Below, piece after piece: positions 60,364 to 64,000 of a DNA stretch of 64,000 bases. The notes below the pieces were generated by a model. That model searched no databases. It was not told the DNA's origin and saw only the letters and a program-made list of their open reading frames with translations. This DNA comes from Candidatus Eremiobacterota bacterium (lineage in GTDB: Bacteria > Vulcanimicrobiota > CADAWZ01 > Ess09-12). How positions within the stretch are numbered: position 1 is the first letter of the stretch; each line of letters starts with the position of its first letter. The DNA lies in the NCBI GenBank assembly GCA_031082125.1, contig JAVHLM010000008.1:1-64000 (forward strand). The letters run 5' to 3'. The translations under genes and the position numbers were made by a program.

Positions 60364-62219
60364 GAGGTGCTCCTGAGAAGGAGAAAGCTTTCACCGGGAA
60401 CGGAGGGAATGGTGAGCCTGCCCTCTTTCACCCTGAAAGAGCCTCCTCCCGGCAATTCGTTAAACAGGCGGTGCTCGCTTATCCCGTGAAGGCCCGCTTC
60501 AAGCTCAAGACCCATGCAGGGCACGGGGGAGCGGTTTGCCACCAGGATGACAATTTCGTCAAGGGATTCGCGCTTGAAGGCAAAAAGGTCCTCACCGCCA
60601 TGGAGGATCTCGAAGCCGCCCTCCGCCAGGGCCGAAGAGGAGCGCCTGAGGGATATGAGCTTCTGGTAAAGGCTTCTGAGCTCCCCGTTCCAGGCCTCGC
60701 TGTTCCATGGGAAGCACTCCCTGCAGCCGGGATCACGCTTCCCCGAGAGGCCTATCTCGTCGCCGTAATAGACGGAGGGCACTCCGGGATAGGCGAAAAG
60801 CACGGCGGCTGCCATGGCGGCCATGCGCCTGTTCCCCTCGAGGATATGAAGGATCCTTGGCGTATCATGATTGCTCAGGAAATTAAACTGCCTCCTTGCG
60901 GTAATCCAGGGGATCGCTGCCATGAACTGCTTCCACGTGGCAAGGAGGTCACACGTTGAGAGCTTTTTCACCTTGATCTCCTGGAAGCCCTTGATCCACC
61001 AGAGCTCCTGGTGAGAGAGCCAGCTCCAGAAAGGGAAGGCAAACCCCTGGTAGTTCATCGAGGCATCGAGCTCATCGCCGCCAAGATGGGAAGTGCCGTC
61101 GAAAAAGTGCTCCCCCACGAGATACGCCTCAGGGCGCTCCCCCTTGATGACACACCTCAGCTCCCTTCCCACCTCGTGGCCGAGCTGCTGCTCGCCCTGC
61201 CGCGCGAGCATGTTGGCCACGTCTACTCTCCACCCGTCGATGGAATAGGGCGGCTTCATCCATTTCCTCACCATGGAGTTGTCGTCGCGGTACATGATGC
61301 CCCGCAGGACCTCGCTGCGGTAATTGAGCTTGGGAAGGGTCTTTACTCCCTTCCACATCTCATATTCCCCCGGATGCCGGTAGAAGGTGAAAAACTCGGC
61401 ACTGGGAGCGCCGGGATCCCTGAGGGCCTCCTGGAACCAGAGGTGGAGCACGCCGCAATGGTTGAGGGCCACATCCAGGATCACCTTCATGCCGCGGCCA
61501 CGGGCGCTCTCCATAAGGTCGGCGAAGGCATTGTCACCGCCCAGGGAGGGATCGACGGAAAAGTAATCTATGGAGTCATACTTGTGATTGCTGGGAGCTG
61601 TAAAAATGGGATTCAGGTAAAGGGCGCTCACTCCCAGGTCAGAGAGGTAGTCAAGCCTGTCGGTGATCCCCTTCAGATTCCCCCCGAAAAAATCCACGTT
61701 TCCTGCCTGCTCATGGGCAAGAGGTGCCTCGCCCCAGGACCTTTCAATACGGGTGTAGCCATCGTAGTGGTAAGCACCGTCAACGGCAAAACCCTCGCCC
61801 TTGGCGAAACGGTCGGGAAAAATCTGGTAAAAGACGGCGCGGTCTGTCCAACAGGGGTGCTGATCGCCCGCCACTATCCTGAAGTCGCTGCTGTCAGGCA
61901 GGGTTGCCCCCGCAAGGCCTGAAGCAGTGTACCACCACACCTTCCCCTCGTGGAGCAGAAAGAAGCGGTAGTGGTTCACCTTTTCATGGACCTTCAGAGT
62001 GCCCTCCCACCAGGAGGAGACTCTGTCGTCGTAAGCCTTGTGCATCGGGGAGATCTCCTGCTCCCCGTCAGGGGAGGTCCTGAGTGCCACCTTTTCCGGT
62101 ACAAAGGCGCAGGGCATGCGAAGCCTCACCGTCACCTCGTCTCCTATGGAAGGGGCAAGGGACGAGACGAAGAGCGGCGAGCCGTCATGATGAATTCCTT
62201 TGAGCAGCCTGGTATCCAT
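60360..62219 (-). CDS. GH13 alpha-glucosidase / neopullulanase-like enzyme
   Basis: 619 aa, cytoplasmic. N-terminal beta-sandwich (CBM34-like, residues ~1-120), then the GH13 barrel: FYQIFPDRFAKG, DVALNHCG, GWRVDVANM (nucleophile Asp333), LVGEHFF (acid Glu370), FLSNHDTPR (Asp452), and a C-terminal beta domain. This order matches cyclomaltodextrinase / neopullulanase / MalZ enzymes acting on maltodextrins. First gene of the minus-strand operon; its end overlaps the pseudo-GlmM start (ATGA). Links glucan breakdown with amino-sugar metabolism. Confidence 0.92.
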   Translation of the reverse strand: MDTRLLKGIHHDGSPLFVSSLAPSIGDEVTVRLRMPCAFVPEKVALRTSPDGEQEISPMHKAYDDRVSSWWEGTLKVHEKVNHYRFFLLHEGKVWWYTASGLAGATLPDSSDFRIVAGDQHPCWTDRAVFYQIFPDRFAKGEGFAVDGAYHYDGYTRIERSWGEAPLAHEQAGNVDFFGGNLKGITDRLDYLSDLGVSALYLNPIFTAPSNHKYDSIDYFSVDPSLGGDNAFADLMESARGRGMKVILDVALNHCGVLHLWFQEALRDPGAPSAEFFTFYRHPGEYEMWKGVKTLPKLNYRSEVLRGIMYRDDNSMVRKWMKPPYSIDGWRVDVANMLARQGEQQLGHEVGRELRCVIKGERPEAYLVGEHFFDGTSHLGGDELDASMNYQGFAFPFWSWLSHQELWWIKGFQEIKVKKLSTCDLLATWKQFMAAIPWITARRQFNFLSNHDTPRILHILEGNRRMAAMAAAVLFAYPGVPSVYYGDEIGLSGKRDPGCRECFPWNSEAWNGELRSLYQKLISLRRSSSALAEGGFEILHGGEDLFAFKRESLDEIVILVANRSPVPCMGLELEAGLHGISEHRLFNELPGGGSFRVKEGRLTIPSVPGESFLLLRSTS

Positions 62220-62335
62220 AATGATATGATTCTCCGTCTCCTCCTCTTTTTCCGCTTTTCAGAAAACCGGGGACTCTCTTATGGATGGGCCCTGCCAGAT
62301 GATTGTTAAAAACCAGAATCGGGAGGCCAGTCTGT

Positions 62336-64000
62336 TCAAAGCCTTTCTTTTGAGCCGTTCCCGTACACCAGGAAAGGCTCCCCGTCTTCAGAGGATCCGA
62401 AGGTGAAGGTGAGGTCGTGAGGCGACCGGCCCCCGATGGTGAGGGTCCTGAGCCTGTGCAGGATATGGAGGTGGTGTGCCTCGCAGAGCACGATGAGGTT
62501 CCACTCGTCATCGGTGCCGCCCTGGGAGCGCCTGATTATGTGATGGACATGGAGACCCCGCCGGCATCGGCAGCCGGGGACCTGGCAGCGGAAACGGTCG
62601 CGCTTCAGGATCTTGTGGTGATGGGCAGCTTTTTTCAAGGTTCTCTCGGTCCTGAGATAATCAGCGAGCAGAGCGGCAAGGAATCTCTCTTCCGGGAGTC
62701 CGAGGCTGTCGGCGTCTTCCGCCTGGGCAAGCCTGGAGAGAAAGGCATGGGCCGCGAGGTTCCAGACTTCATAGAGCTCCCGGGGGAGGAAGAACTTGAT
62801 TGTCATAGCGCCTCTCCCCGCCGATGACGAACCGCCGCCTGAAAGGATGTCCAGGAGGAAAATCTCCTCGGGGCACTCACCCATGGGGATGGTGCAGGCT
62901 TCCAGGGCTTTTTCCAGTGACTGATGACAGGAACACATTGGGTTTTCGCATCCATGCCCATGGGGTGCCTGCTCTTTCCCATTGCATGCCCCCGCATACA
63001 GAGGATCACTCCCCGACTGGTTTTCGAGGCCCGCACACAGGCGCGAATCTTTTTCAATTTTCGTGGAAGCCCCAGAGGCCCTCATCTCTTCCACATCGCT
63101 GAAATACTTCCAGGGCGCATCGAGGCGCCTGTCCCGGTAGACGACGAGCTCCTCGTCGTCTGACCGAAGAGGCCACGAGAGATTGAGAGAAGGGCCTGTA
63201 TACCAGGACCCGCTCCTTATGATGTCCTGCACCTTCTCCGGCAGGTCATGGAATCTCTCGTCGGTGACATAGCGGAATCCGGGAAGGAGCGTGTAGGTGT
63301 GAGGGACCAGGCAGTCATATTCAAGGATCCGGGTGACACGCCCAGCCTCTTCCCTGAGGTCCGCCGTGGGCACGCTCGCAGCGTAAGCGATCCACTGCTT
63401 CTCATTCCTGGAGTCCGCCACGGGAAGAATGAGGCGGGCCTGCTCCCTGGTGATGACGCCCTTTTTGAAGGCTTCTTCTATGAGGGAGTGGCGGTGGAAG
63501 CCCTCGGCGAGCCTGATGAGCTGGCGGGTCTGGGCCATCGAGAAGCCGCAGCGATCCACGGCGTAGTCCTCGATGAACTCAAAGCCGAGAAGGCGGTTGA
63601 GCTGCCTCTCGTCCACCGCCCGCAGGAGCATCCCTGTGGCCACGTCGAGCCTCTGGCGGATTGAGGCGGCCTTGATGAGGCGGCTCGCAATCGCCCTGGC
63701 AGAAACCGCGCCGGCTTCCCCGCCCTGCCGGCATTCTTCCAGCCACGAAGGGAAGAAGATGCTCCAGGGTGATGACCACGGATTTTCACCGGCCTCTCCC
63801 GCGCCATCCTGCCCGACAACCTCATCAGGATTGTTGATGCGGCGGTTGCCCATCCGCCTCTTCAAGAGAGGCACCCGGGAGAATATGGGGCGATTCCCGG
63901 CGGCATCAATGGCCGGAAGCTCCGGAGCGACTATCCCTGAGGCCAGGAAGTTCGCAAGGAGCGCCTCGACGAAGCCCGCCATGGGCCCGTCGTAGTGCTC
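62336..64000 (-). CDS. HNH endonuclease domain protein (5' end cut by window edge)
   Basis: Paralog of the protein at 3-1700. The C-terminal HNH block reads CQVPGCRCRRGLHVHHIIRR, then WNLIVLCEAHHLHILH. The middle is helical (ITREQARLILPVADSRNEKQ) and there is a Cys-rich stretch CNGKEQAPHGHGCENPMCSCH. An ATG exists at 63982, but the frame is open to the last base of the window and the shared FVEALL(A)xF motif follows directly, so the true start probably lies outside. It reads toward the sugar operon, 116 bp upstream of the GH13 gene. Function unknown beyond a probable nuclease. Confidence 0.8.
   Translation of the reverse strand, partial: EHYDGPMAGFVEALLANFLASGIVAPELPAIDAAGNRPIFSRVPLLKRRMGNRRINNPDEVVGQDGAGEAGENPWSSPWSIFFPSWLEECRQGGEAGAVSARAIASRLIKAASIRQRLDVATGMLLRAVDERQLNRLLGFEFIEDYAVDRCGFSMAQTRQLIRLAEGFHRHSLIEEAFKKGVITREQARLILPVADSRNEKQWIAYAASVPTADLREEAGRVTRILEYDCLVPHTYTLLPGFRYVTDERFHDLPEKVQDIIRSGSWYTGPSLNLSWPLRSDDEELVVYRDRRLDAPWKYFSDVEEMRASGASTKIEKDSRLCAGLENQSGSDPLYAGACNGKEQAPHGHGCENPMCSCHQSLEKALEACTIPMGECPEEIFLLDILSGGGSSSAGRGAMTIKFFLPRELYEVWNLAAHAFLSRLAQAEDADSLGLPEERFLAALLADYLRTERTLKKAAHHHKILKRDRFRCQVPGCRCRRGLHVHHIIRRSQGGTDDEWNLIVLCEAHHLHILHRLRTLTIGGRSPHDLTFTFGSSEDGEPFLVYGNGSKERL

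Overview
This 64 kb window comes from a GC-rich, gene-dense bacterial chromosome. The cell envelope looks Gram-negative: there are two lipoproteins with a lipobox, an outer-membrane beta-barrel ending in Phe, Tat and Sec signal peptides, and a TspO protein. Ankyrin-repeat proteins, a Ser/Thr kinase, HD-GYP and histidine-kinase signalling, SelB and many short translationally coupled operons suggest a large-genome, environmentally versatile lineage. The species cannot be named from the sequence. No rRNA, tRNA, CRISPR array or intact mobile element was seen.

Layout. 1-5.3 kb: the 3' part of an HNH-endonuclease gene, a palindromic element, an exported ankyrin protein, and a Tat-exported flavoprotein coupled to a tetraheme cytochrome. 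5.3-13.1 kb: two lipoproteins that share promoter, anchor and first domain but differ in their C-terminal repeats. Between them lie an IS remnant, a large nested inverted repeat and a leftover 3' tip of the M14 peptidase gene, so the segment looks like an old duplication. 13.2-25.8 kb: a two-component pair, arginase and SelB, a signal-less 5'-nucleotidase, an M19 dipeptidase, a coiled-coil/YkuD-like protein, GlpT, and a Lys-rich protein with two desulforedoxin-like knuckles. 25.8-34.5 kb: Tex, an M20 peptidase fused to glycine-zipper segments, an ankyrin protein, a small 4-TM protein, a 36-aa ORF, and two tandem Asn/Met/Gln-rich proteins with a papain/calpain-like C-terminal domain. The promoters of the last two carry four TGAAAW repeats at exact 11-bp spacing. 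34.6-38 kb: a metallo-beta-lactamase-fold protein, a PTP-like phytase and two hypotheticals.

38-45.3 kb is a five-gene signalling operon behind a consensus sigma-70 promoter: M2-like peptidase, GAF/HD-GYP, zinc-ribbon kinase with ankyrin repeats, PAS histidine kinase, TspO. 45.3-48.6 kb (minus strand) is aguA-aguB, a 44-aa zinc-ribbon ORF and a GT4 glycosyltransferase. 48.7-55.8 kb is a three-gene coupled operon: a TIM-barrel glycoside-hydrolase-like protein, a two-domain protein ending in a polysaccharide-deacetylase domain, and a TPR/beta-barrel protein. Its design resembles the periplasmic and outer-membrane half of Pel/Pga exopolysaccharide systems, but no synthase is present. 55.8-62.2 kb (minus) is a five-gene coupled sugar operon (GH13, a GlmM pseudoenzyme, GlmM, NagB, NagA). 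The window ends in a second HNH gene, a paralog of the first in opposite orientation.

The points most worth following are the Asn/Met-rich cysteine-protease-like pair with phased operators, the exopolysaccharide-type operon, the dead GlmM paralog kept next to a live one, and a group of hydrolases that lack signal peptides but begin with disordered, effector-like N-termini.
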